Part shown: positions 8,219 to 17,175 of the stretch, piece after piece
Numbering within the stretch: the stretch's first letter is position 1
How the letters are laid out: each line of letters begins with the position of its first letter
Source of the DNA: Acidimicrobiia bacterium
GTDB lineage: Bacteria; Actinomycetota; Acidimicrobiia; Acidimicrobiales; Bin134
Direction: 5' to 3'
NCBI GenBank assembly: GCA_022822905.1
Contig: JAJDYE010000012.1
Location: 1-64,000, forward strand
DNA: 64,000 nt
Notes under the pieces: generated by a model
The model's input: only the letters and a program-made list of their open reading frames with translations
Databases searched by the model: none
What the model was told of the DNA's origin: nothing
Made by a program: the position numbers and the translations under genes

Positions 8219-9004
8219 CTATCGACCGCCGATGTCAAACAGGGCGGCGCCGATGGCCTCGGCGGCTTCTTCGGTGGGTCCTTGCCAGGCGATGGCGCCG
8301 TGGTCGAGGAGAACGGCCCGGTCGCACAGGGCTAGGGCGTGGCCCATGTGCTGCTCGACGATGAGCAGGGAGGTGCCGGTGTCGCGGATGCGGCCCAGCA
8401 CGGCGTACACCTCGTCGGTGACGATGGGGGCCAGGCCCAAAGACAGCTCGTCGGCGATGAGCAGCCGGGGGCTCTCCACCAGCACCCGGGCCATGGCCAG
8501 CATGCGCTGTTCGCCGCCCGACAGGGTGCCGGCGATCTGGCGGCGGCGCTGGGCGATGGGAGGGAACAGCTCGAAAGCCCGGTCTAGGGCGTCGCGCACC
8601 CCGGAGCGGTCGTGGGTGCGGGAGAAGGCCAGGGTCAGGTTCTCCTCCACCGTGAAGTCGGAGAAGACCGCTCGGCCTTCGGGCACATGGACGACTCCAG
8701 CTTTGGCATAGCGATAGGCCCGCACTTTGGTGAAGTCATTGCCGTCTACCATCACCTCGCCCTCGGTGGGCCCCACGAGGCCGCTGGCCACCCGGGCCAC
8801 GGTGGTCTTGCCCGCACCGTTGCGGCCCAACAGGGCCACGGTCTCGCCCTCTCCCACCGTGAGGGACACGTCGAACAGGGCTCGAAACGGCCCGTAGGCG
8901 GCGTTCACGTGGCGCAGCTCCAGCACCGGGATGTCGAGCGGGGCGGGGGCGGCTCTCTCAACCGGGGTGGGGGGGGCGGCGTCGGTCCCAGCGGGGCCGT
9001 TCAT
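8219..9004 (-). CDS. livF: Second Liv system ATP-binding protein LivF
   Basis: This encodes 261 residues from the ATG at 9004, which overlaps the stop of livG in ATGA. The open frame extends further upstream but there it only shadows livG. After a 30-residue Ala/Pro-rich N-terminal extension it has Walker A GRNGAGKTT, signature LSGGEQRMLAMARVL and Walker B LLIADELSLGL. The Walker B Asp-Glu pair is followed by Leu in place of the usual Pro (DEL rather than DEP), a small deviation from the family norm. It belongs with the fused permease at 9768. Confidence 0.9.
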   Translation of the reverse strand: MNGPAGTDAAPPTPVERAAPAPLDIPVLELRHVNAAYGPFRALFDVSLTVGEGETVALLGRNGAGKTTVARVASGLVGPTEGEVMVDGNDFTKVRAYRYAKAGVVHVPEGRAVFSDFTVEENLTLAFSRTHDRSGVRDALDRAFELFPPIAQRRRQIAGTLSGGEQRMLAMARVLVESPRLLIADELSLGLAPIVTDEVYAVLGRIRDTGTSLLIVEQHMGHALALCDRAVLLDHGAIAWQGPTEEAAEAIGAALFDIGGR

Positions 9005-9771
9005 GATGTGCCCGCCACAAAATCGCCCAGGTAGGCGGCCCGCACCTCGGGGTCGCCCATCACCTCGGGGGTGGGGCCGTGGGTTATGAGCTTCCCGAAG
9101 TTGAGCACGTAGGTGCGCTCGGTGAACGACGCCACCAATTCCACGTCGTGCTCCACCAGCAGCATGCCGAAATCCTGCTCGGATTGGATGCGGGCCAGGG
9201 TTTCGGCCAAAGCGGTGGTCTCGGCCCGGTCGAGGCCCGAGGAGGGCTCGTCGAGCAGCACCACCCGGGGCTGGGTCATAAGCGCCCGGGCCACCTCCAC
9301 CAGACGGCTCTGGCCCAGGCTGAGGGCCTCGATGGGCTCGTCGCCCATGCCGCCCAGCCCGAGGCTCTCCAGCAGGGCGTCGCAGCGCTCGATCTCGTCG
9401 GGCTTGGGCAGGCCCAGGCCGAGCACGTCTTTCCACAGGGCGCCGGTGCCGCTGCGGATGCGGTGGGCGAAGAGCAGGTGATCTCGCACCGACGAGCCGC
9501 TGAACAGCTCCACCCGCTGGAAGGTGCGCCCGATGCCGAGGCGGGCTCGGCGGTAGACGGGCAGGCGGGTGATGTTCTGGCCGTCGAAGCTCACCGAGCC
9601 GGCGTCGGGGCGCAACAGGCCCAGCAGGCAGTTGAACAGGGTGGTCTTGCCTGCACCGTTGGGGCCGATTAGCCCCACTCGCTCCCCCGCGTCGAGCGCG
9701 ATGTGCACGTCGTTCACCGCGGTGATGCCGGCGAACCTCTTGGTGATGCCGTCGGCCACCAGCAGGCTCAT
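9001..9771 (-). CDS. livG: Second Liv system ATP-binding protein LivG
   Basis: The 256-residue ATPase has Walker A GPNGAGKTT, the LivG-type signature LSLGQSRLVEVARAL and Walker B VVLLDEPSSGLD. Its start overlaps the stop of the fused permease (ATGA) and its stop overlaps livF (ATGA), so all three are translationally coupled. It is only distantly similar to the LivG at 1770, which argues that the two transporters are not a recent duplication. Confidence 0.92.
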   Translation of the reverse strand: MSLLVADGITKRFAGITAVNDVHIALDAGERVGLIGPNGAGKTTLFNCLLGLLRPDAGSVSFDGQNITRLPVYRRARLGIGRTFQRVELFSGSSVRDHLLFAHRIRSGTGALWKDVLGLGLPKPDEIERCDALLESLGLGGMGDEPIEALSLGQSRLVEVARALMTQPRVVLLDEPSSGLDRAETTALAETLARIQSEQDFGMLLVEHDVELVASFTERTYVLNFGKLITHGPTPEVMGDPEVRAAYLGDFVAGTS

Positions 9772-11834
9772 GGCTCATCCCCTGTTTCGGCCCCGGCGTC
9801 GGTCGGCGGCCCGGCACCGGCCGCGGCCCCGGCAGTGGCCATAGTCGGCTGTCGGCGGGCGAACATGCGCTGCATCATGGCCTGCGAGCGGCGCTTGCCG
9901 TGCTCGAGCAAGCCCTCGGGATGGCGGGCGAAAGAGATGGCGGCGAAGCCGAACAGCACGAACCGCCACGCCCCGTCGAGCCCGAGCCAGCGGTGGAGCA
10001 CCAGCTCGGGGAAGATCACGAAGGCCACGCCGGCCTGGATGCCGCCCTCCACGGTGCGGGCGCCCAGCACCACCACGATCACCAGCCAAAACAGCCCGGT
10101 CTGGGGGTCGAAGTTGGCCTCGTATCCCACCAGCCTCTCCTCCATGGCCAACAGCCCCCCGCCGATGGCGGCGATGCCGGCCGACACCGAGAACACGATG
10201 ACCCGGGACCGCCACGAGATCACCCCGATGGACTCGGCCGCGGTCTCCGAGCCCCGCAGCGCCCGCAGGGCCATACCGGTGCTGGACTCGCGGATGAGGA
10301 TCACCAGCACCCCTACCAGCACCAAGATGGCGACGCACAGGATGAGGAAGTTCTCGCGGCTGGAAAAGTCGACGCCCAAAAACTCGGGCCGGGGCACGCC
10401 GCGGCCGTGGAACAACGAGCCGCCCACCCAGCTGTACTTAACCAATACGTCGTGGAAGAACAGCGCGAAGGCCAAGGTGGCGATGGCCAGCCAGATGCCC
10501 CCCAAGCGCATCACCGGAATGCTGAGCACCGCCCCCACCGCGGCGGCTATGGCTGCGCCGGCCAGCATGCCGACGATCACCGAGATGTCCCAGCGCTGGG
10601 CGAACTGCATGGCGCCGAACGCCCCGATGGCGGCGAAGGTCACCTGGCACAGGGCGATCTGGCCGCCGAGGCCGGTGAACACCACGATGGACAGAAAGAT
10701 GATGGAGAAGATCACCGAGTGGGTGATGCGGGAAATCCAGAAGTTGTTGGCGTAGCCGAAGGTCCAGATGCCCACCGCGGTGAAAAAGGCCAGGGCCATG
10801 ATCCGGGTGTAGATGGTCATGCCCTTGCTGCGGCTGGTGGCGGCCAGCGCGGGCGGCGGCGGCGACACCCCCAGCAGCGGGTCGGCCCCGGCCACCTGGC
10901 GGCGGATGGCAGGCCAGAACACGATGATGGCGAACAGCATCACGTAGGGCAGCGCGGGGCCCTGCAACTCGGCCAGGATGACGTTGTCCCGGGGCACGTG
11001 CGTGCGCATCTGGGTGGTGACCACCCCCAGCAAGAGGCCGCCGAACATCGCTGCGGGCAGGCTCACCAGTCGGCCCAGCGCGGCGGCGGCCAGCGCGGAG
11101 ATAACGATCGGGAAGTAGCCGGTTGGCTCCAGCACCGTGCCCAGCGACGACGTGGTGGGCACCAAAAGCACCCCGGCCAGACCGGCGAAGAAGCTGGACA
11201 GCATCCACGAGCCCGACGACACCCAGTCGGCGTTGACCCCGTTGAGCTCGGTCATGCGGGGGCTCTGCACCACCGCCCGGATGCGCAGGCCCAGGCGGGT
11301 GTAGCGGAACAGGGCGGCCAGGGCCAGCGCGGCGGCCACCACGATGACGAAGGCGGCGATCTCGTCGCGGGTCACCGGGTAGCGGCCGAACAGCCGGTAG
11401 ACGGTGGTGCCGTCGGGGATGATGCCCACCGCGCCGAAGGGCTGCTCGCGGTTGTAGTCGACGATGAGCTTGAACAGCTCGGGCAATGCGACGAGCAGGC
11501 CGAGCGAGATCACCAGCTTGGCCACCGCGGAGGAGGCGTGGACGTGGCGGAATATCAGCCGCTCCAAGAGCAGCCCGAGCACCGGGGCCACCAGCACCAC
11601 CGCCACCAGCACCGCCGACCAGATGGGCCAGTCGCGCCGCACGTGCAGCTCGAAATAGGTGGCGGCGCTGATGAAGGCCTGCGCCCCGAAGGCCAGGTTG
11701 AACACCCCGGAGGTCTTGTAGGTGAGCACGAAGCTCATGGCCACCAGGGCGAACCCCGCGCCGATGGGCAGCCCCTGGAAGAACGCCCGGATGGTGTCTT
11801 CCAGAACCCCGGCGGCGAGGACGCTCGCGGTCAT
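9768..11834 (-). CDS. Fused LivH-LivM permease of the second Liv system
   Basis: A single 688-residue reading frame contains both permease subunits. Residues about 10-305 are LivH-like (TYKTSGVFNLAFGAQAF corresponds to the LivH INFAQG motif). Residues about 345-660 are LivM-like (GLGGQIALCQVTFAAIG and the later loop ESSTGMALRALRGSE). A Pro/Ala linker near 325-340 joins them. Normal Liv systems use two separate proteins of about 300 and 350 residues, so this gives a covalent pore. The C-terminal 60 residues are a charged, then Ala/Gly-rich, cytoplasmic tail. The start is the first in-frame ATG, 29 bases after the lipoprotein gene. Confidence 0.9.
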   Translation of the reverse strand: MTASVLAAGVLEDTIRAFFQGLPIGAGFALVAMSFVLTYKTSGVFNLAFGAQAFISAATYFELHVRRDWPIWSAVLVAVVLVAPVLGLLLERLIFRHVHASSAVAKLVISLGLLVALPELFKLIVDYNREQPFGAVGIIPDGTTVYRLFGRYPVTRDEIAAFVIVVAAALALAALFRYTRLGLRIRAVVQSPRMTELNGVNADWVSSGSWMLSSFFAGLAGVLLVPTTSSLGTVLEPTGYFPIVISALAAAALGRLVSLPAAMFGGLLLGVVTTQMRTHVPRDNVILAELQGPALPYVMLFAIIVFWPAIRRQVAGADPLLGVSPPPPALAATSRSKGMTIYTRIMALAFFTAVGIWTFGYANNFWISRITHSVIFSIIFLSIVVFTGLGGQIALCQVTFAAIGAFGAMQFAQRWDISVIVGMLAGAAIAAAVGAVLSIPVMRLGGIWLAIATLAFALFFHDVLVKYSWVGGSLFHGRGVPRPEFLGVDFSSRENFLILCVAILVLVGVLVILIRESSTGMALRALRGSETAAESIGVISWRSRVIVFSVSAGIAAIGGGLLAMEERLVGYEANFDPQTGLFWLVIVVVLGARTVEGGIQAGVAFVIFPELVLHRWLGLDGAWRFVLFGFAAISFARHPEGLLEHGKRRSQAMMQRMFARRQPTMATAGAAAGAGPPTDAGAETGDEP

Positions 11835-11863
11835 CGTCGGCTCAGCCTCCGCTCAGCGGACCG

Positions 11864-13396
11864 TCAGCCTGCGAACGTGAGGGCCTCGGGTTCGTGCCAG
11901 TCTTCTCGGACGGTCTCCCAGCACAGCCACGGCTTGCCGGGCTCACCGGTCCACTGCTCGAAGTCGCCGTCCACTATCTGGACGCCGGTCAAGCAGCGGT
12001 ACTGGTAGTCAGCATTGGGATCGTTGTTGGGCAGGGTGATCTGGCGGCTCCAGTCGACGGGATTGGTGAGCCCGTCGTGGCTGTAGTCGTCGAAGGTGCG
12101 CAACGCGTCGACAAGCGAGGACCGGTCGAATTCGGGGCCGACGGCCAGCAGACCCTCGTAGAAGAGGTGGGCGTTGAGCCAGCCGACCATGGTTTGCTCC
12201 TCCACCTTGATATCGGCGGTGTACTCGAAGAACGCCTCTTGGAGGCTGCTGTCGATGTTGGCCTCGAACGGGACGAACTGGGTGAACACCAAGTCGCCCT
12301 CGAAGAGGTCGGCGTTGGCGGCCACAAAGTCGTGGTTGTAGGTGTTCGGGTGATACATGACCACCTCGTCGCGGTAGTCCTGCTTCACCAGCTCTTGGGC
12401 GATGGTGCGCATACCGTTGAGGTCGAGGCAGGTGAAGATGATGTCGACGCCCTTGTCCTTCATCTCCGACACTTGGGGCGCGACGCCGCCGGCCAGGCCG
12501 AACTCGATGGAGGTGTCGAAGAACTCCACGGTCAAGCCGCCGGCCTCGGCGCTGTAGCGCTCGAGGGAGTCGCGGGTGCCCTCGGCGCAGATCTTGGAGT
12601 TCTCGCTGTTGCCGTAGCCGAAGATGCCGGCCTTGGTGGCCCCCACCCGGCTGGCCACATAGGGCCACAGCTGGTGGATGCAGCCGATGCAGTTCGGGGC
12701 GACATGGCCGAAGATGTTGCGCCGGTCGGCGAACTCGTTGTGGATTCCCCAGCCGAAGGTGGGCACCCCGGCGTCGTTGAGAGTGTCGGCCCCGAAGAAC
12801 AAGAGGGTGGCCACGAAAGCAGCCAGCGAGTCGTCCTCCTCCACCATGGCCAGCGCCTGGGGCTGGTTCTGGAACAGCTGGTCGTCGCGCTTGTTGGCCA
12901 GCACCAGCTCGCGGCCATATAGGCCGCCGGTGTCGTTGATGAAGTTGAAGTAGGCCTCGATGCCGTCGTTGTAGGAGGCGATGTTGGTGCCCAGCGAGTT
13001 GTTGCTGATGGTGACGATGGAGGTGACATTGATCTCGTCGTCGTTCACCCCGGGAACGCCTTCGATAGGCACGAAGGTGTGGCGGTGCTCGGGGTCCTTC
13101 GGCTCCTCGGGCTCTGGTTCCGGCTCAGGTGCGGAGTCATCGCCCGGCTCGTCGTCGGGGGCTTCCTCGGGGGCGGGCGCGGGCTCGTCGTCGGGCTCAT
13201 CGGCCGGGGCGGGCTCGTCGTCGGGGGCCTCTTCGGGGGCGGGCGCGGGCTCGTCGTCGGGCTCATCGGCCGGGGCGGGCGCGGCGGTGGGCGCGGGGGC
13301 GCCCTCGTCGTCGTTCCCGGCGTTGCCGCAGGCCGTGGCCACCAAGGCCAGCACGGCGAGCGCGGCAAGCAACAGCTTCCACAAACGAGCAGTCAT
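11864..13396 (-). CDS. Liv-type substrate-binding lipoprotein with acidic repeat linker (second system)
   Basis: The 510-residue product carries a lipoprotein signal with the lipid-accepting Cys23 in LVATACGNAG. Residues about 35-105 are an Asp/Glu/Pro/Ala tether with a duplicated 22-residue block (DEPDDEPAPAPEEAPDDEPA). The C-terminal 400 residues are a Peripla_BP_6-type fold. A strong AAGGGGGG ribosome-binding site precedes the ATG. It leads the operon with the LivHM fusion. The tether resembles, but is not the same as, that of the first lipoprotein, suggesting repeated independent expansion of acidic spacers in this genome. Confidence 0.9.
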   Translation of the reverse strand: MTARLWKLLLAALAVLALVATACGNAGNDDEGAPAPTAAPAPADEPDDEPAPAPEEAPDDEPAPADEPDDEPAPAPEEAPDDEPGDDSAPEPEPEPEEPKDPEHRHTFVPIEGVPGVNDDEINVTSIVTISNNSLGTNIASYNDGIEAYFNFINDTGGLYGRELVLANKRDDQLFQNQPQALAMVEEDDSLAAFVATLLFFGADTLNDAGVPTFGWGIHNEFADRRNIFGHVAPNCIGCIHQLWPYVASRVGATKAGIFGYGNSENSKICAEGTRDSLERYSAEAGGLTVEFFDTSIEFGLAGGVAPQVSEMKDKGVDIIFTCLDLNGMRTIAQELVKQDYRDEVVMYHPNTYNHDFVAANADLFEGDLVFTQFVPFEANIDSSLQEAFFEYTADIKVEEQTMVGWLNAHLFYEGLLAVGPEFDRSSLVDALRTFDDYSHDGLTNPVDWSRQITLPNNDPNADYQYRCLTGVQIVDGDFEQWTGEPGKPWLCWETVREDWHEPEALTFAG

Positions 13397-13473
13397 CAGG
13401 TCCCCCCTTGTCGCATGTCCCGGTCAAGTTAGCCCAATTGAGCGGGCTCCACGAGAGGCCGGTGCAGTAGGGG

Positions 13474-14310
13474 CTAGTGGCTGGTGCGGTAGTCGCCGAA
13501 CTTGGAGTCGCGCTCAGACAGCGTGGTGGTGAGGCCCTTCTTCTTGATGGAGCCCACGAAATCGGCCATGGCCTGGGTGTGGGTGCCCAGGGCGCACAGC
13601 TCAGTGCCAGCCCGGATGCCGGCCCGCATGCCCATGTGCTCCATTTGGCGGTGGACCACCCGCTTGTTCATCTGGAGCAGCTCGGCGGGCACCTGGGCGA
13701 TGCGCTCGGCCACCTCCAGCACGGCATCCTCCAGCTCGTCTTCGGGGTAGCAGGCGTTGGCCCAGCCCCGCTCCACCGCTTCTACGCCGGTCACGTAGTC
13801 GCCGGTGAGCATCATCTCCATGGCCTTGCGCATGCCCAGGAACCAAGGGTGGAAGTGCATGTCGGGCACGCCGAAGCGCACGGCGGGATAGCCCATCTTG
13901 GCGTCTTCGGCCATGTAGACCAGATCGCAGCCGGTGGCCAGCTCGCTGCCCCCGGCCAGGCAGTAGCCGTGGACCTGGGCGATGACCGGCTTGGCCAGAT
14001 CCCAGATGCTCATCCAGCCCTCGGTCACGTGGCGGGGCCACTGGCCCTCGCCGCCGGGGGTGTAGAAGGGCAGCTCGTAGCCCTCGTTGCCCCCGCTCAG
14101 GTCGTAGCCGGCGGAGAAAGACGGGCCGGCGCCGCAGACGATGCTCACCTTGACATCGTCGTCTCGGTCGGCCTCTTCCAGCGCTTCGAGAACGGCCCCT
14201 CGCAGCGGGTGGATGAGGCTGTTGCGCTTTTCGGGGCGGTTCATGGTGACGCGCCGCACATGGGGGCGGGGGTTGTCGATCAGGACGATGTTGTCGCTCA
14301 TGGCCGCCAA
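13474..14310 (-). CDS. Enoyl-CoA hydratase/isomerase (crotonase family)
   Basis: The 278-residue crotonase-fold protein has the oxyanion-hole region GAGPSFSAGYDLSGGN and the second CoA-binding segment VHGYCLAGGSELATGCDLVYM. Members hydrate enoyl-CoA or catalyse related reactions in beta-oxidation and ring cleavage. It lies 77 bases upstream of the second binding lipoprotein on the same strand and may start that operon. The gene diverges from the alpha/beta hydrolase at 14366, sharing about 55 bases of promoter space. Exact substrate is not predictable. Confidence 0.9.
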   Translation of the reverse strand: MAAMSDNIVLIDNPRPHVRRVTMNRPEKRNSLIHPLRGAVLEALEEADRDDDVKVSIVCGAGPSFSAGYDLSGGNEGYELPFYTPGGEGQWPRHVTEGWMSIWDLAKPVIAQVHGYCLAGGSELATGCDLVYMAEDAKMGYPAVRFGVPDMHFHPWFLGMRKAMEMMLTGDYVTGVEAVERGWANACYPEDELEDAVLEVAERIAQVPAELLQMNKRVVHRQMEHMGMRAGIRAGTELCALGTHTQAMADFVGSIKKKGLTTTLSERDSKFGDYRTSH

Positions 14311-14365
14311 CCGTAACCTGCGGGCCGATGTGTGCTCCTACCGCAGCGGCCACAGTTCTTGGGCC

Positions 14366-15202
14366 ATGAGCGGCCCGATGCTGATCCCCTCGACCAAGGG
14401 CGCCCGGGTGGCGCTGCACGACTTGGGGGGCGCCGGGCCGACGGTGCTGTTGTGCCACGCCAACGGGTTCTGCGGGCCGATGTGGCAGCCGGTGGCTCGG
14501 GAATTGGCGTCGGTGGCCCACTGCTGGGCGCTGGACTTCCGGGGCCACGGCGACAGCGTGTCGGGCACCGATGAGGACTACCACTGGAACGGCATGGCCG
14601 ACGACGTGCTGGCCGCGGTGGACGCGCTCGATCCCGCTCCTCGGCTGGCGGCGGGCCACTCGCTGGGCGGGGCGTCGATCCTGAAGGCTGAGCAGGCCCG
14701 GCCGGGGACCTTCGACCGGGCCTGGGTGTTCGAGCCGGTGACCATTCCGGGCCGGACTGTTCCCCAAGACGGCGTGAACATGCTGGCGGCCATCGCCCGG
14801 ATGCGGCGGGCGGAATTCGAGTCTCGCCAAGCAGCCTATGACCGCTACGCCGCCAAGCCGCCGCTGAGCCTGTTCGCCCCCGAGGCGCTTCGGGCCTATG
14901 TGGACCACGGGCTTCGGGACCTGCCCGGCGGCGGGGTGACGCTCAAGTGCGAGCCCGACACCGAGGCGAGGATCTTCGAGAACCCCGACTTGGAGGGGTT
15001 TGCCCGGCTGGGCGAGGTGGCCACCGCGGTCACGGTGGCGGTGGGCACCGACACCGACCCGCCGGCCATGGCCGCCCCCCTAGTGGCCGAGCGGCTCCCC
15101 AACGCCACCCTGGTGCAATACGACGATCTAACCCACTTCGGCCCCCTGCAAGACCCACCCCGCATCGCCGCCACCATCGCCGACGCCCTGTTCGAAGGCT
15201 GA
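14366..15202 (+). CDS. Alpha/beta hydrolase
   Basis: From the ATG at 14366 the product is 278 residues. It has the HANGFCGPMW region after the first strand, the nucleophile elbow AGHSLGGAS, and a late Asp and His (YDDLTHFGPLQDP), completing a Ser-Asp-His triad. The fold is that of esterases, epoxide hydrolases and C-C bond hydrolases. The open frame extends upstream of 14366 but overlaps the divergent hydratase and gives a low-quality N terminus, so the later start is preferred. No adjacent gene on this strand defines its substrate. Confidence 0.87.
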   Translation: MSGPMLIPSTKGARVALHDLGGAGPTVLLCHANGFCGPMWQPVARELASVAHCWALDFRGHGDSVSGTDEDYHWNGMADDVLAAVDALDPAPRLAAGHSLGGASILKAEQARPGTFDRAWVFEPVTIPGRTVPQDGVNMLAAIARMRRAEFESRQAAYDRYAAKPPLSLFAPEALRAYVDHGLRDLPGGGVTLKCEPDTEARIFENPDLEGFARLGEVATAVTVAVGTDTDPPAMAAPLVAERLPNATLVQYDDLTHFGPLQDPPRIAATIADALFEG

Positions 15203-15283
15203 GGCATGATGGGGGCATGGTCTCCTACGCCGTGATCGGGATCGTGCTGGCGGTTTGGACCTGACTCTCCTCCGGGCGGCCAG

Positions 15284-16051
15284 CTAGTCCAGGAGCACAC
15301 GACCGAGTTCGGCGACGGCCGCCAGATCGTCTTCAGTGAGCGCTTCAGCATCGATTGAGCGAGCCAGTCTCCGGAGTCGAGCGTAGGTGTACCGGAGGTC
15401 CTGTACAGGAGAGAACCACTTCACCAAGGTGTTCCCAACCCACTCGCACAGTTCGTCGCCAGCCACGGAGATTGCGTGGTCGACGGCGTCGAAGTCGCAT
15501 CCCTGGACGAGGCGAACAAGGTCGTGTATGTCGGAGCCGACCTTCTCTGGGCTGCTGCCTTGCGAGCGTCGTGGGATAGCCACGGTCTTGAGCACAATGA
15601 GGGCTGGGACAGTTGCGATCGGAGCGCAGGCCTCCGCAATGACGTCTCGATCCTCAACGACTTTGAGCCTGGTCCACTCACTGGTAGCCAGAGCCATGCG
15701 TCGCGCGAGTGCGAAGGCCCGCTCGCTGGGCTCGCTCGGCAACGAGACGTTGGCTGCATCAGTCATCACATCAATGACAACAGTGGTGCCGCCTTGGTCG
15801 AGTTGGAGTTTGGCCGCGTCGAGGCGATCAGCACCTAGTTCGGTGACGAGGACCTCGACGAGAGACGTTTGGTCTCTACTCAACGTGTCGAGGTCGTTGG
15901 TCAGGCGATGGACATGTGTGATGCGGACGTTGACGGCGAAGCCGCCGACTACCGACCACTGGGGTTCTGACGGGAAGCGTGTTAACGCGTCAACAAATGA
16001 TCGAATACGGCCGCCTCGGTCGCTTACGAGGATGATGGCGTCACCAGGCAC
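15284..16051 (-). CDS. AbiEii-type nucleotidyltransferase toxin (type IV TA-like)
   Basis: The GTG at 16051 gives 255 residues and an 11-base overlap with the upstream antitoxin-like gene. The N-terminal nucleotidyltransferase core has VVGGFAVNVR followed by the metal-binding TNDLDTL motif (GG...DLD), and PALIVLKTVAIPRR supplies the Lys typical of AbiEii/MenA-type toxins. These toxins modify tRNA or other nucleotides and arrest growth. Length fits the 250-300 residues of the family. GC content is lower than that of the flanking catabolic genes. Direct action on tRNA is inferred from relatives only. Confidence 0.7.
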   Translation of the reverse strand: MPGDAIILVSDRGGRIRSFVDALTRFPSEPQWSVVGGFAVNVRITHVHRLTNDLDTLSRDQTSLVEVLVTELGADRLDAAKLQLDQGGTTVVIDVMTDAANVSLPSEPSERAFALARRMALATSEWTRLKVVEDRDVIAEACAPIATVPALIVLKTVAIPRRSQGSSPEKVGSDIHDLVRLVQGCDFDAVDHAISVAGDELCEWVGNTLVKWFSPVQDLRYTYARLRRLARSIDAEALTEDDLAAVAELGRVLLD

Positions 16052-17087
16052 GCACGATCCCTTCGGGCTCCCACTGCTCGAGGATTTCGAGGCCGCGCGC
16101 ACGGTCCTGGGCAATGTCGAGAGCCACGACTACGTGGTTGGCCACCGGCCAACTCTCCCCCGTTGTGCTCGACTGGTCGACACGTCGGAGGCAGGCGAGC
16201 CGAACTGGCGCCACAGCAACGGTGCAGGCGCGGACCGCGGGGTCGAGTGCGTCCCCGAGAATCGACCGTGCAGCGCGAAGTACCGACTCGGAAGGCACGT
16301 AGAAGTCGGCAGGATGGTCGCCGCGTGCGACGATAGGCATACCCCACGACGCAGCAGCGAGGGTGTCCGTGAGAGCCCATCCCATCGTGTCCTCGGGTTG
16401 GTCGAGGCCGAGCCCGAACCGCATTGCGTTTCGGGTACCAGCGTCGGGCACGGTTGCTAGCGGAACAGCTCGTCTTCGCCATCTGCCCATGAGTTCGAGG
16501 AAGAGATCCGGCACTACGGCCTCGCCAGAAGAGGTAAGGAGACCGACGTCTCGTAGACCCGCCATGGCAGTCGAAACAGCGCTTGGGGCTCGGTTGACAT
16601 AGCGGGCAGTCTCACGGACGCCGTGCGCCTGATCGGGCGTCAGTAGACACGCGATGGCCACCTCCTTGGCTACTTCGCTATTGAGCGATCCGCTCAAACG
16701 CGGGCTGCTGGCGGCCTCGGACTCGACAACCGTGTCGATGACTACCGGCGGCTCGACGATACGCAGTTCACCACGACGATCGAAGTAGTTGATTCCTGCC
16801 TTCCGAAACGCCTGCTTGGCATCCGAGGCGATCCGATCAGCAACGACCACCAACGGCGGACGATGCCCAACTGTTTGCGCTATTCGCTCTCCGTGCGCAG
16901 CCGTGATTACCGACTTAACCTCGATTTCAAGTCGATGGCCAGCCACATCCACCACCGCATCAGGGCTGACATCGGCTATCAAGGTCTCTGTCGAGACAAC
17001 ATCGGCACTGACTCCGAGGCCCCCAAGAGCCGTGATCAGACTATCGAGGGCTTCTTGTTCGACCTCAGCGCTGGTTTTCCGTGACAT
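16041..17087 (-). CDS. AbiEi-like antitoxin/regulator with N-terminal nuclease-fold-like domain
   Basis: The 348-residue protein precedes the toxin and overlaps it, the order seen for AbiEi/AbiEii. Residues about 40-110 contain VVDVAGHRLEIEVKS, the D...ExK pattern of a restriction-endonuclease-like fold. Residues about 135-185 form a winged helix-turn-helix (VRETARYVNRAPSAVSTAMA). The C-terminal half is an AbiEi-like region. Classical AbiEi has an N-terminal winged helix and no nuclease-like domain, so this is a variant. The inverted repeat at 17104-17137, 17 bases before the ATG, is the expected place for negative autoregulation. Confidence 0.6.
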   Translation of the reverse strand: MSRKTSAEVEQEALDSLITALGGLGVSADVVSTETLIADVSPDAVVDVAGHRLEIEVKSVITAAHGERIAQTVGHRPPLVVVADRIASDAKQAFRKAGINYFDRRGELRIVEPPVVIDTVVESEAASSPRLSGSLNSEVAKEVAIACLLTPDQAHGVRETARYVNRAPSAVSTAMAGLRDVGLLTSSGEAVVPDLFLELMGRWRRRAVPLATVPDAGTRNAMRFGLGLDQPEDTMGWALTDTLAAASWGMPIVARGDHPADFYVPSESVLRAARSILGDALDPAVRACTVAVAPVRLACLRRVDQSSTTGESWPVANHVVVALDIAQDRARGLEILEQWEPEGIVRAW

Positions 17088-17103
17088 GGTGCCAGCCTAC
17101 CGA

Positions 17104-17137
17104 TGTTCTGTGTTCTTGAACACAAGAATACAGAACA
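17104..17137. promoter_or_regulatory. 15-bp inverted repeat, candidate operator of the TA-like pair
   Basis: The arms are tgttctgtgttcttg (17104-17118) and caagaatacagaaca (17123-17137), a 4-base spacer between them and one mismatch. It lies 17 bases upstream of the antitoxin-like start. The AT-rich composition contrasts with its surroundings. AbiEi proteins are known to repress their operon by binding inverted repeats upstream, which fits. No T-run follows on either strand, so a terminator for the CoA-transferase gene is less likely. Confidence 0.65.
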
Positions 17138-17175
17138 CTTCTTGGTTAATCCGACAATGTCAACTCCAATTGGAG

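Noticed and set aside
9900..12008. Long plus-strand open frame (702 codons) opposite the LivHM fusion
   Set aside because: It is a shadow of high-GC coding DNA, with a composition rich in His, Gln, Arg and Gly and no recognisable domain; the minus-strand permease is clearly real.
15217..15264. 15-codon hydrophobic ORF (MVSYAVIGIVLAVWT) after the alpha/beta hydrolase
   Set aside because: It has a G-rich site just upstream, but it is too short and unsupported by homology to call a gene.
17104..17137. Inverted repeat as terminator of the CoA-transferase gene
   Set aside because: No T-run follows the stem on the minus strand and the position near the antitoxin start fits an operator better.
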